A stretch of DNA of 64,000 bases, taken from NCBI GenBank assembly GCA_007644065.1, contig VJWN01000004.1, positions 1,612,001-1,676,000 of the forward strand. Direction: 5' to 3'. The translations under genes were made by a program, and so were the position numbers. Source of the stretch: Margaritispora aquatica. Its lineage: Eukaryota; Ascomycota; Leotiomycetes; Helotiales; Discinellaceae. The number at the start of each line of letters is the position of its first letter. Position 1 is the stretch's first letter. The notes under the pieces were generated by a model, which made no database searches, was not told where the DNA came from, and saw only the letters and a list, made by a program, of their open reading frames with translations. Shown here piece by piece: positions 46,183-57,948 of this stretch.

Positions 46183-48099
46183 GATTCCGAGGTCGCGGTC
46201 GAAGTATCAATCCGAGCATTTTTGCTCATCTTGCCCGCCTCCTCACTTCCTCCTTTTAGTTCGGCTTATCCACTTCTGAAATCAAGCACACATAATCAAC
46301 ACCATGAAACGCAGCTCTCCTTCCTTCTGGCTCTGGCAGCCAGCTCTTCATCGATGTTGAAATTGACATTGAGATCCGATACCAACCTGGCGATGCACGG
46401 AAGCGTGTAGCAGGCAGGCCTCGGCGCACCTGGTCTCGTTGAAGGCCAACCGGCTAGTGGATGCTATTGTGACCACTGGCAGGAATACTTTTGTGACGTT
46501 CAGAGTGCAAATACCGCGCACAAGATGAGGAGTTGCTGTTTGAATCTTGGGCCTGAATGGCACTATGAAAAGTGTTAGGGTTGAGGATCTGTGATGCAGT
46601 GATTAAGGAATGGGTGGCGCTGTGTGAGGAGGTTTGATGTTTAGGAATGTCGGTAGATTGGTGGATTGGTGCTTGAGTGTAGAGGAAAGAAAAGAGAGGG
46701 ATTGGTGGCACACAGAGTGTTAAATAATTCACTAGTTCTTTGTTGAATCCTTTGATTGATTTGATGTCCCGAGAAAAATCTCGTTCTAATAGTGCTATTT
46801 GAGATTTATTTTCAAGTGTTTCGATATTGTATTTAAGGCTAATGAATTGCAAGATTTTGCTTATGACAAGACAAGGACCTACCGTGAGGAGTGGTGACAA
46901 CACAAGGTGCAGTACCAGAATACTATATTTCCTACCCTACCGAATCAAACGTAAATGGGCGAGCAGGCGTTGGAAACTGTAATCCACAACGATTCCCGAA
47001 TAATTGACTTTGGTATTGTGAGTTTCAGTTTCCTGGGCAATGATCATTCCAAGATCTTCGCTTAGCGTCGCCTGATTCACTCTCATGGCGAAGTTCATGT
47101 GACGCTCCTGAGTAGCATTGACGCACTAAGCTGGAGAGATTATTGCGAATCTAGTGGTACGGATAATATCCAGAAGAAAATTGCTATCATGGTTTTGAAG
47201 GGTGTTGGAATCAGGGATACGGATTTCATCAGATGTCTATCTGATGAACAGGGCTTGATGAGAGGTAGTTGCACAAGGTATTATCATAAATAGACAGGCT
47301 TGTTAGAACTAGAAAAATGAGAAACGGAGTGGCCAGAATCGGACGCAAGGTATTGAAACACTCATGTTGGTGGTGGTTTTCAACACGGAATCTTCGTGGA
47401 AGAAAGCATATCCCCAACAATGCGGTCAAGCGAGAAAGGGGCTCGCTTGCTTACTCGTCATACTTTCGCCATCATCTTCTTGTACAACAACAGCCACCAA
47501 CACCACAAGATTATTGAGCGCATTTGGCCGTTTTTTCTGTCACGGTTGGTGGCTTGCCAGCGTGACACAATTGTAATACTCTGGCATCACAACGGGAAAA
47601 GACGTGCTTTGAAGTTTGAACACAGCAGAACGAACAGTTGACTTGCACCATGCATGCCACGATCGACTACGGATCGAATGCTCCATGTGACGGGTCATCG
47701 GGTTCGTGAATCTTGTAACGAGTGCATAGATCTTGTAGGTTGGCAGCCCATGGTGTTGGTGGTGGTTTAGAGACTTCTAGTATGCCGACTTGGCATTAGA
47801 TTTTCGGCTTCTCCCTCGAAGACTCATACCGATGATTGCGACCAATAGGGAAAATGAGAATAGTAAACAACTTTGTAACGGCAGCAACAATTGCGCATAT
47901 GACCACGGCGGGTTTCCCATCGTGTAGATGGGCACATCTCACGTTCAACCTCACAGAAACCTGAACTAACCAAAGCCGTGGTGGTATCATGCGCGATTTA
48001 TTCGACTCAAGCAGAAAGACAGCGCAATGATCCAAAAATCCAACCTTCATCGTACAACCAATTTGGCACAAAACTAACAAGTCATGTAAAACCAATCTA

Positions 48100-48854
48100 T
48101 CATGCAGTCTTCTTCCATTGCGAGTAGACGCCGATCAAACTGCTCACCGTTCCAGCCAAACCCACGAAACCATCATCAAAATTGGTCAGCCCGATAGCTG
48201 ATGTGGGAATTGTGAGATCGCACATGTCCGAAATAAGTTGTAGATTGAGTGCAGCACGTTCCCTAGTAATTTATTAGACATAGTAGAAAGGTGGGGGTGA
48301 AAAGGGACATACTTCTCAATGCGCTTGCTAGCCACAACACCTTCACCCTCCTTCTTGTCAATTCCACGCGCCTGTAGACGCAGCTGATATAGCTGATACG
48401 TCCCTGACATAGCACTGAAAAGCAATCCAAACATCCAGCACCTATATGCCTCCTTCGCCAGTCTCGCCGTCATAGGGCTCTTCCTTATGCCCGCGGCATC
48501 GAGATATGTGACCGCATCGAACGTCAAGTATCCCGCATAGCCCATCTGCCTTCCCACCGCGCAGTACTTGACGATAGGATCAATGTTCTTCGCATCCGCC
48601 GCAATGGCTGCAGCTTTGAAATGCTCGACGTTCTTGCCCACCCGCATCAGCTTGCGGGCCAGGCCGAATTGCTTCTTGATGGCATCGAAAGGTGCAATCT
48701 GGCCTGGCGTACCGTTCGTGCGGAAGAGATACCACGCATAGAAGCGGGAGAAGTATTGAATGGTTCGTAGGATCTTGTCTCGACCGACGGTTGTTGCGAC
48801 AAATTTGAGGTAGTGGGCCACCGTTGGGTGGTAGGCTAGAGTGTCTGCGACCAT
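48100..48854 (-). CDS. PEX11: Peroxisomal membrane protein PEX11
   Basis: Two exons, 48854-48313 and 48262-48100, give 234 residues, the usual length. The start M-V-A-D-T-L-A-Y-H-P-T-V-A-H-Y-L-K and the amphipathic N-terminal segment (G-R-D-K-I-L-R-T-I-Q-Y-F-S-R-F-Y) are characteristic. The C-terminal exon supplies F-D-D-G-F-V-G-L-A-G-T-V-S-S and ends W-K-K-T-A. Pex11 bends and elongates the peroxisome membrane before fission. The 50-nt intron has a GTATGT donor and a TAG acceptor and splits a Lys codon. The gene is divergent to the DNA glycosylase gene. Confidence 0.95.
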
Positions 48855-49226
48855 TCTGTAGATGCTGTGATTGAGTATAGGCTCGAGGTAATTTGTGTTT
48901 ATGAAAAGAAAATGGAGGAGGGTTTGAAATAAGTGAAGAATGCGATGGTCACGCTTGAGTCTTTGCTTGTGAAATTCCGGGGCGTCGGTATCGAACGGGC
49001 TCAAACTTGGCCGAGGTCTAAACCTGGGGGGATTCTTGGTTTTTCTTAGTCATCGATCACTACCTCCGAAGATAAATGAAACTGATCACGTTTTCTCGTG
49101 GCGCGGCTGGATAGTCGCGTCATCTAGCTTACTTCCACACCTACATTAAACTAGCAACGTCAGAAGAACGTCGATAATCATCCAATTCCTCAGTCTGTGC
49201 TAGGTACCTGGTCAATTGTCGCTAGG
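48855..49226. promoter_or_regulatory. Divergent promoter region, PEX11 and DNA glycosylase
   Basis: 372 bp separate the two starts. No frame of note and no clear TATA box. Both leaders and promoters must lie here. Confidence 0.5.
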
Positions 49227-50966
49227 ATGCCGGAAATTGCAGAAGGTGAGCACGATTATTGAACTATCCTTTTGATGGTAGTCCTTACCGTGCAAATGAT
49301 TGCTGATCTTTCAATAGTCGCGCGTGTGGTACACTTCCTCCGGAAGAGTCTCGTAGGAAAGACTCTCTCAAATGTGAAAGCTCAGGATGATACCATCATA
49401 TTTGGTAAAGTAGGCACGAGTGGAGCAGAAGTTCAGAAAGCCTTACAAGGCAAGAAAGTTCTCGATGCAGGTCGACAAGGGAAATACTTCTGGTAAGACA
49501 TCGTCATAATTTATTCTCAGGCGTTTGTCAATTCTGACCGAATCAGGCTCATCATGTCTTCGCCACCTCATCCGGTATTTCACTTTGGCATGACAGGTTG
49601 GTTTCATGTCAAGGGTGAGATGTCCGGTCACTACAGGCCTAAGAAGTCTGAGAATGAAGACGAATGGCCTCCGAAGTACTGGAAACTCTCATTGGAAACG
49701 GACGGAAAATCGCCAGCCTACGCTGCATTCACAGATGCACGACGCTTAGCTCGGATACGGCTCGTCGACTGTGCTGCTAAGGATATCAGAAACACAACAC
49801 CACTCAAGGAAAATGGACCAGATCCGACACTTGATCAACAGATTCTGACTGTAGACTGGTTTGAAAAGAAATTACTCAGCAAGCGTGTTCCGGTTAAGGC
49901 TCTGCTGCTGGATCAGGCAAATATTAGTGGAATTGGTAACTGGGTCGGGTGAGATTCTCGTTAGATTTCTATGCCAGTATTTCTAATTTGATGATTAGTG
50001 ACGAGATTTTGTACCATGCCAAGATCCATCCCGAACAATACAGCAATACCTTCACCTCGACCCAACTCAAGCAATTGCATACTTCTATGCTTTATGTTTG
50101 CCAGACCGCCGTGGATTTGCTTGCAGACTCTAGTAAATTTCCAGAAGATTGGCTTTTCAAACATCGATGGGGGAAGGGCAAGAAGGATGCCGCAACGGAA
50201 CTGCCTAATGGGGCTAAGATTACAGTTAGTTATGTTTCTCCATTCTTGTTTCGGAATATGCTTCCTGAGATAAGTTATCAGAAACCATCCCCAGGACCTA
50301 TCTAATCTAAGATTAGCCTTTTGTTTTCTACTTCCTGGCATCATGTTACTGACATCTTTATAGCATATCACTGTTGGGGGAAGGACATCCTGTGTGGTGC
50401 CCAGTGTTCAGAAGAAGACTGGTCCGACTGCAGAACCTAAAAAACCCAAGACGGAGCAGGTTACTGACGGAGATACATCTGAGCTGAAGGGCACGGTCAA
50501 ATCAAAAGTTGTCAAAAAGTCTGCCAGAGGAAGATTTGCAAATTCTAAGCTGGAGAGGGAGGAGGAGAGCTCAGATGCTGAGGATATGGAAGCATTTGAC
50601 GAGCCACCTAAATCCATCAAAGCCAATGCTTCTAGGAAGAGAAAAGCTGCGGTGCCGGAAGAGCTTGAAGACGATAACGAGAATGAAAAGCTCTCGTCGA
50701 AGCCCAAGACAAAAAAGAGAAAACCAGGCATCAAATCCGAGCTGGATATTGATCGAAATGATACAGCATCTTTACCACAAAATGTATCCGAGAAGACACC
50801 GGCTAGCACAAAGGTAACCAACACGATGACATCGATTTCTAAATCGAAGGCTCAGGCAAAAAAGACTGCTCCTCTTCACAAAGAAGTGGAAACCGAAGCT
50901 CCTGTGGGGGAAATGAAAGGAGCAGCAGAAAATCCGAGGCGTCGCTCAGGTCGATTATCGAAATGA
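49227..50966 (+). CDS. Formamidopyrimidine-DNA glycosylase (Fpg/Nei family, MMH-like)
   Basis: Five exons, 49227-49245, 49318-49492, 49547-49948, 49999-50224 and 50364-50966, give 474 residues. The 19-nt first exon encodes M-P-E-I-A-E, placing the catalytic Pro2 and Glu3 that act by Schiff base in this family. Later come G-R-Q-G-K-Y-F-W, H-F-G-M-T-G-W, D-A-R-R-L-A-R-I, L-L-L-D-Q-A-N-I-S-G-I-G-N-W-V and Y-H-A-K-I-H-P-E. The zinc finger of bacterial Fpg is replaced by T-V-G-G-R-T-S, as in the plant and fungal zincless-finger enzymes. These excise oxidised purines and pyrimidines in base-excision repair. A long Lys/Glu-rich tail (about 290-474), ending R-R-R-S-G-R-L-S-K, probably aids nuclear import or DNA binding. 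All phases agree. Confidence 0.94.
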
Positions 50967-52017
50967 GGGTTCGAGAGAAGTAGTGGGGCAAATGATGAAG
51001 ATTATATTATGTAAGAATGCTTAACAACCTGCTGTGGTCAACTTGTATATGGTTTTGATATTCGAGGTCCTTGTTCACAGGCTTTCCCCAGATTTTCATC
51101 GTGTTGACGCTGTTGATCTAGGCAGCAAGGGCACCATGTCGGAACCACTTTCTACGCCCAAGTCTCGTCCAAGGTTTGCAGTTCATTTCCCATTCGCTCT
51201 CGTTGATACCACCTGAGTCTCAATCGCGAATTCTATCAATACCAGTAGCTCAACTGTTTCCGAGTACGATAAACGAGCAGCGAAAGTCACTGTTGAGACG
51301 ACAGTGCCATGCTTATTATTATTAGACGAGGGGCTCGAAGACGCCATCTGATCCCGGACCTCCATGTTTACATCCGTGTTGTAACGGGCAATCGTGAATC
51401 AGATGTGTGGCTGATATCAGTCTAGAACAACCAATTAGCGGCAGTGGTTCGTTTAGCTACCTATCCACATGTGAGCCTGGAGGTGAAGCTGTGTATGTTC
51501 TGTCCAGTATTTGTTCTTCAAGCATGTGCTGGGTGCTGACACAACTTCGCTTACGCGTGAACTTGACACCTCTTCAGCTCCTCGGACGCCGGATCACCAA
51601 ACTTCCCGGTGAAACTTGAGTGTGTGAGTTGACGAAGTGGCTGAAATGACAAGGGGAGCAAGGTTGATCCTCAAGTTTGACAGGCCCCCCACACGAACCA
51701 ATTTCCGCACCAACACTCCACATTGGGGAATGGGAACGGGAGCGATCCACATTTCGGCTAGGATAGCCTTGGGAACCGATTCTTAATCGTATTCGGCTTC
51801 GCGTTAGGCCGCTTGTTTTGCTTGGATATTATCAGAAGTCTCGGCAGCATTATTTCATCTGACCTCACTTTCTCTCTCGTTCTTCTCGTTGCGCACTTTG
51901 GTCTTCTTGTTCTTTAGAGGCTCTATGGCTCCCGTCTATTTTTAATTACCTTCTTGTGAACGATTCAACTGCCATTGGACAAGTGTCGTGTCGTATCGTG
52001 TCGTTACTTTCGAAAAT
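50967..52017. other. Intergenic, promoter region of the PDR transporter
   Basis: A 60-codon minus-strand frame at 51183-51365 (M-E-V-R-D-Q-M-A-S-S-S) looks mildly protein-like but cannot be supported further. The last 200 bp are pyrimidine-rich. CGG and TCCG words near 51580-51710 might bind zinc-cluster drug-response regulators; unproven. Confidence 0.4.
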
Positions 52018-55000
52018 ATGGCTTCCATCGAAAATATTGCTTCCAAAGGTGACGAGGAGATGGCACCTCAGGCTGTGGATGAGAAAACATACGAGGCCAC
52101 CAAAGAGGCACAAGTCGACCATGAATTGAAGGCTCACTCGCGCAATCAATCTGGACAGGGTTCTGTAGTAGATTCTTCGGATGAGGGCGACCTTAAACCA
52201 CGTATCAATGAGCTCGCGCGAGCTCTTACCCACCAATCTATAAAAGACGCGCATGGTGATCATGTCAACCCTTTCGACCGGACCCATGCGAATCCTCTGC
52301 TCGATCCTACCTCTGATAAATTCTCTCCTCGAGCCTGGACCAAGACACTGGTTGGCATCCAATCGCGCGATCCAGAACGCTATCCACGAAGGGTTGCTGG
52401 TATTGCATATACTAATCTCAGTGCTCATGGATTCGGAGAAGCCACCGACTACCAGAAGACATTCGGCAACTATCCCTTGGAGACAGGAGAGCTATTCAGG
52501 AGATTGATTGGCAGAAGGCAACAGACAAAGATCCAGATTCTTCGAAACTTCGATGGCTTGATTCGTAGTGGGGAAATGCTGGTTGTTCTTGGTCGGCCGG
52601 GAAGTGGTTGTTCGACGCTTTTGAAAACGATCTCGGGCGAGACAGATGGTTATTTTGTCGACGAGGAGTCCGTTATCAATTACCAAGGGATCTCAATCGA
52701 GCAGATGCACAATGACTTTAGAGGAGAATGCATGTACCAGGCCGAGGTTGATGTACATTTCCCACAACTTACTGTTGGACAAACTCTGGAATTTGCTGCA
52801 AGGGCTAGAGGTAACGACTTTCAAGTAGTATGTTGTAACACTAGTTGACTGTCTATATAGCACCTCGGAACCGAATTCCTGGGGTTACACGCGAGCAATA
52901 TGCAACACATATGAGAGATGTGATAATGGCAATCTTTGGTCTCACCCATACTTTGAATACACCAGTTGGCAACGACTTTATTCGAGGTGTTTCTGGCGGT
53001 GAGCGCAAGAGAGTCAGTATCGCTGAAGCGTAAGTTCAGCTATCAGCTTTAAGAAGTGGTCTAATGAATCTAGTGCTCTTGGAGGGTCTCCGCTTCAATG
53101 TTGGGATAATTCTACTCGTGGATTAGACAGTGCCGTATGTTAGGGACGTCTTTAAGCGATGTTTTATGCTAATTTTGATATTAGACCGCCCTGGAATTTG
53201 TTAAAACTCTAAGATTGACAACCGAGTTGACAGGCTCTGCAGCTGTAGTTGCGATATATCAGGCATCTCAGTCTATCTACGATGTCAGTAGCCGATCTGT
53301 AGGATACATATCGTGCTTAACTAACCGACTTAGACTTTTGACAAGGTTGCCGTTCTGTATGAGGGAAGACAGATCTACTTTGGAGATATCAGGGCCGCTA
53401 AGACATACTTTCTGGAAATGGGATTTGAATGCCCACCAAGACAAACCACAGCTGATTTCTTGACTTCCATTACCAGCCCAGCGGAAAGGATAACACGACC
53501 CGAGTTCAAGGGGAAGACACCATACACACCAGATGAATTTGCAGCAGCATGGCACCAGAGCGCAGATAGAGCAAAACTCTTGAAAGAGATCAAGGAATTC
53601 AACACTGCGTTTCCCGTTGGTGGCGAGTACTTAGACAAATTTATCACAAGTCGTCGAGGTGAGCCTCTAGTCATCCCGGATTATTGTACATTCCGCTAAC
53701 CTAGTTTGCACAGCTGTACAATCTAAGCACACGTAAGCGAAATTTTGTCGTATATGGAAAGGCACCATGGCTAACATTATCAGTCGCGTTAAATCTCCAT
53801 ATACTCTCTCTATCGTCCAACAAATTCAGCTGTGTGTTAGTCGTGGTTTCCAACGACTACGTGGAGATCTCAGTCTTATGCTAACGGGCTTCATCGGTAA
53901 CGGTGTTATGGCTCTGATTATTGGCAGTGTCTTTTACAATCTACAAAACAATACCGCTTCCCTGTACAGCCGTGGTGCTCTTCTTTTCTTCGCAATCTTG
54001 ATGGCTGCGTTTCAAAGTTCTCTAGAGGTAAGGAATTTCAACTTTTATCGCTTCTTAGCAGCTAACAAGTTGCCAGATTTTGACGCTTTATGCACAACGT
54101 CCAATCGTCGAAAAGCAAGCAAAATATGCTTTCTACCATCCGTTTGCTGAAGCGATTGGTATGTTTGCCTCAACAGACCTCTCGATTTGCTCCTCTGACA
54201 TATCTAGCCTCCATGTTGTGCGATTTGCCGAATAAGATCGGTACCGCAACCGTTTTTAACTTAGCTCTCTATTTTATGACGAACCTACGACGAGACCCGA
54301 AGCATTTCTTCATCTATTATCTGTTTACGTTTATGTGTACTCTTACAATATCCATGTACTTTCGCTCCATCGCTGCACTCTCACGAACCATGTCCCAGGC
54401 AAGTTCTTGACGCAACGAAATCTTTCCGATTTGCTAACACAACATAGGCAATGGCTCCTGCGGCTGTCTTCATTCTTTCGCTCGTCATCTACACCGGCTT
54501 TGCAATACCTACTGGTGATATGGTGCCTTGGTTCCGTTGGCTAAATTATATCAATCCTGTCGGATACGGGTGAGTACCTACCATCCCTTCTGGTGAATGT
54601 TGAAATGATGTACTAATATCGGCCACAGCTTCGAGGCTTTGATGATAAACGAGGTATTATGCGTCTCCAAGAAATTTGAGTTCTCGCTAACCAAAGCAGT
54701 TTCACGATCGTCAAATTCCATGCTCACCTAACCTTATTGTTCCTGCAGGTCCAGCATACATGAACATCTTGCCAAGCCAACGCATCTGTGCCACAACAGG
54801 AGCTGCAGCAGGCGCCAACTTTGTGGACGGTGACACTTATCTACTCGTAAATTACCAATACAAATATTCCCACCTCTGGAGAAATCTAGGTCTCATGGCT
54901 GTCATCATGTTGGTTGGAATGGCAGTCTACCTGCTGGCATCTGAGTACATCTCCGCCAAAAAGAGCAAGGGTGAAGTCCTTCTCTTCAGACGTGGTCGCG

Positions 55001-57474
55001 TTCCCGCTCCTGAGCCCGTCCGTGATGTGGAGTCACATGTCGAAGATCGCATAACAACTGAGACGGTGTTATCAAGGGAGAAGACAGTTCCTGATGCGCC
55101 GGCTAGTATTCAGAAGCAGACTGCAATATTCCACTGGGACAGTGTTAACTATGATATCAAAATCAAGAAAGAGCCGAGAAGACTTTTGGATGATGTCGAT
55201 GGCTGGGTTAAGCCCGGTACATTGACAGCATTGATGGGTGTTGTAAGTCTAGGTTTCCCATCTCAATATTATGACATTCGCTGATAATATTACTCTAGTC
55301 CGGCGCCGGAAAAACTACTCTTCTTGATGTTCTTGCTAGTCGTGTTACTATGGGAGTCGTTACAGGTCAAATGCTCGTCGATGGACGAGAAAGAGATACT
55401 GGTTTCCAGCGCAAAACAGGTTACGTACAGCAACAGGATCTACATCTAGCTACTTCTACCGTCAGAGAGGCATTGAACTTCAGCGCTGTCCTACGTCAAC
55501 CCAAATCAATCCCTCGAGAGGAACAGCTCGCCTATGTCGATGAAGTTATCCGTGTTCTGGAAATGGAGACCTATGCTGACGCTATCGTTGGAGTTCCTGG
55601 TGAAGGCAAGTCATCCACATCGTATCATGAATTTCGCAGATCGGCGGGCTAACACCTTTGTAGGTTTGAATGTTGAGCAGAGAAAGCGTCTCACAATTGG
55701 TGTTGAAATGGCAGCGAAGCCAGCTCTACTTCTTTTCCTTGATGAGCCAACATCTGGTCTTGATTCACAGACTGCTTGGTCCATTTGTGCTCTGCTTCGG
55801 AAGCTGGCAGATAATGGACAAGCAGTTCTTTGCACTGTGAGTAAAATGCTCTACCTTCTTACATCACTTGCTGACTTGGCAGATCCATCAACCTTCTGCT
55901 ATCTTGTTTCAGGAATTTGACCGCCTTCTTTTCTTGGCAAAAGGAGGAAAGACTGTGTACTTTGGTGAGATCGGCGAGGATTCGAGGGTCTTGATTGACT
56001 ATTTCGAGCGCAATGGCTCCATCAAATTCGGACGCGATGACAACCCAGCCGAGAAAATGTTGGAGGTCATTGGCGCTGCTCCTGGTTCTGATAATACAAT
56101 CGACTGGCCTGTTGTTTGGAAGGAATCACCCGAACGAATGGCCGTGAAGGCTCACCTTGCTGAACTGAAGGCAACTCTGAGCTTGAAGCCAGTTGATACT
56201 GAACCTACAGCCCTCGACTCGTTCGCAGCCCCCTTTGGAGTGCAGCTGAAGACTGTTCTCGTCCGTGTCTTCCAACAATACTGGAGAACGCCATCTTACC
56301 TTTATTCAAAGACAGCCCTTTGTATTGCCATTGTAAGTTTCCTAGATTCCGGAAAGTTTCGTAGCTAACAACAATAGGGCCTTTTCGTCGGCTTTTCGTT
56401 CTGGAAATCTCCAAATTCTCTTCAAGGACTACAAAATCAGCTGTTTGCCATTTTCATGTTGCTGACAGTCTTCGGTAATCTCTGCCAGCAAATCATGCCG
56501 CACTTCTGTACCCAACGAGCTCTTTACGAAGTGAGAGAGCGACCCTCAAAAACTTATGATTGGAGAGTTTTTATTCTATCCAACATCATTGTCGAAATGC
56601 CTTGGAATACTTTGATGGGTGCCATTATAGTAAGTGTTTCTCTTACTATTGGTTATCTCCCTGCTACGACTATACACTATTTTGGACGGCATCCTAACAT
56701 AATTTAGTTCTTTTGCTGGTACTACCCAATCGGTCTTTACGCCAATGCTGTGCCTACCGACGCGGTTGCTGAGCGAGGCTTCTTGCAATTCCTTTTCCTT
56801 TGGAGCTTCTTGATGTTCGTGGGCACGTTTACCGATTTCATCGTGGCTGGTGTTGAAACTCCTGAAAATGCTGGAAATATCGCCAATCTGATGTTCTCAT
56901 TGTGTCTAATCTTCTGGTAAGTGGCTCCCTCATTCAGTCAGGAGCAGCATCGAAACTGTGGAAGCGTCTTGCTCCTACTCTCCAGTCTCTCTTCTCGCTA
57001 TGATCTCCCCAATAGCAAAATTCAGGCTAACATCATTACAGTGGTGTGCTCGCATCGCCAACAACACTGCCTAGATTCTGGATCTTCATGTATCGCGTTT
57101 CACCATTCACGTATCTGGTCAGTGGTATGCTATCTGTCGGTCTCGCCAACACCCGAGTCATCTGCGCCACGAAAGAATACCTGCACTTCGACCCCCCTTC
57201 AAATGCTACATGTGGTTCGTACATGGAGCCATACATCAAAATGGCTGGTGGCTATGTATTGAATGAAGCCGCCACTTCAGACTGCCAATTCTGCTCTATC
57301 GCCGACACTAATGTATTCTTGAAATCTGTCAACGCGGATTACGCTGACCGCTGGAGGAACTTTGGCATCTTGTTTGTATTCCTCATTGTCAATGTCATTG
57401 GTGCCATTGGGATGTACTGGTTGGTTAGAGTGCCGAAGAAGGCGAAGAAGGAGAAGGTAGAGAAGACTGAGTAG
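52018..57474 (+). CDS. PDR-type ABC transporter (ABCG subfamily, full length)
   Basis: Eighteen exons give 1498 residues. Introns: 52811-52860, 53030-53073, 53135-53184, 53284-53333, 53659-53713, 53733-53783, 54028-54076, 54159-54207, 54399-54447, 54570-54628, 54654-54699, 55243-55298, 55606-55663, 55837-55882, 56333-56377, 56630-56707, 56917-57041. Layout is NBD1-TMD1-NBD2-TMD2. NBD1 has G-R-P-G-S-G-C-S-T (192-200) with Cys for the Walker Lys, V-S-G-G-E-R-K-R and [13 protein letters not shown]2 has S-G-A-G-K-T-T, the degenerate signature L-N-V-E-Q-R-K-R and [10 protein letters not shown]. This asymmetry is normal for fungal PDR pumps such as Cdr1, Pdr5 and Botrytis Atr proteins. They export azoles, plant defence compounds and toxins at the plasma membrane. 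The introns at 54399 and 55606 have GC donors. Substrate not assignable. Confidence 0.95.
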
Positions 57475-57948
57475 GAGAGGACGAAATGTTGTTGATTTTC
57501 TGTTTGATGATACCTTTATGCATGTTTCATTTGTTGTATAAAATTTGCATACTAGTAGATCTGTCGAGTTTAGATATATATATTCCACAATAGAACATAT
57601 TCATGGGAAACTAGTCTTGAAAGCAGATGTTGGGAAATCTTAAGCAGGGGATTGACAAACATGTCTTTTCTTAACTTTCGAAGAGTCAGCCGAAGGTTTT
57701 GGTGACATTGTGTATTCTATACATCTTAATTCATATCTTTCCCTTCTCTTGAAATTTACCATTTTGTGTTGAAACGATAGTGTTTTGTGGTCGTGGTTCC
57801 CATTCTCCAAGTCTGCTTAGTCAGACACGCGGTCTAGACACCAAGTCACTCGTCACGACGCGTCTGCCCGACTACCGCCACTTACCTAGTACCTACTCAA
57901 CCACCATCGGCTACCTCGATTTGTAACCACGCAACAACTCTAGACAGA
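57475..57948. other. Intergenic between the PDR pump and the next gene
   Basis: 474 bp with the likely 3' end of the pump gene (AT-rich, TATATATA near 57576) and, from about 57780, a leader of C/A-rich DNA for the next gene. No gene is seen. Confidence 0.5.

Larger units (their letters stand above)
45256..48099. other. Intergenic, 2.8 kb
   Basis: Holds a (TTTC)n tract and a heptamer array. A 149-codon minus-strand frame at 46454-46903 (M-L-S-P-L-L-T-V-G-P) is the best coding candidate, but I find no motif or splice partner. Other frames are short. The last 300 bp are probably the 3' region of PEX11. Confidence 0.4.

Noticed and set aside
46454..46903. 149-codon minus-strand gene
   Set aside because: Looks partly protein-like, but no motif, no splice partner and a Ser/His-rich random tail; too weak to list as a gene.
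49949..50305. Separate 118-codon gene
   Set aside because: It is exon 4 of the DNA glycosylase with flanking intron sequence.
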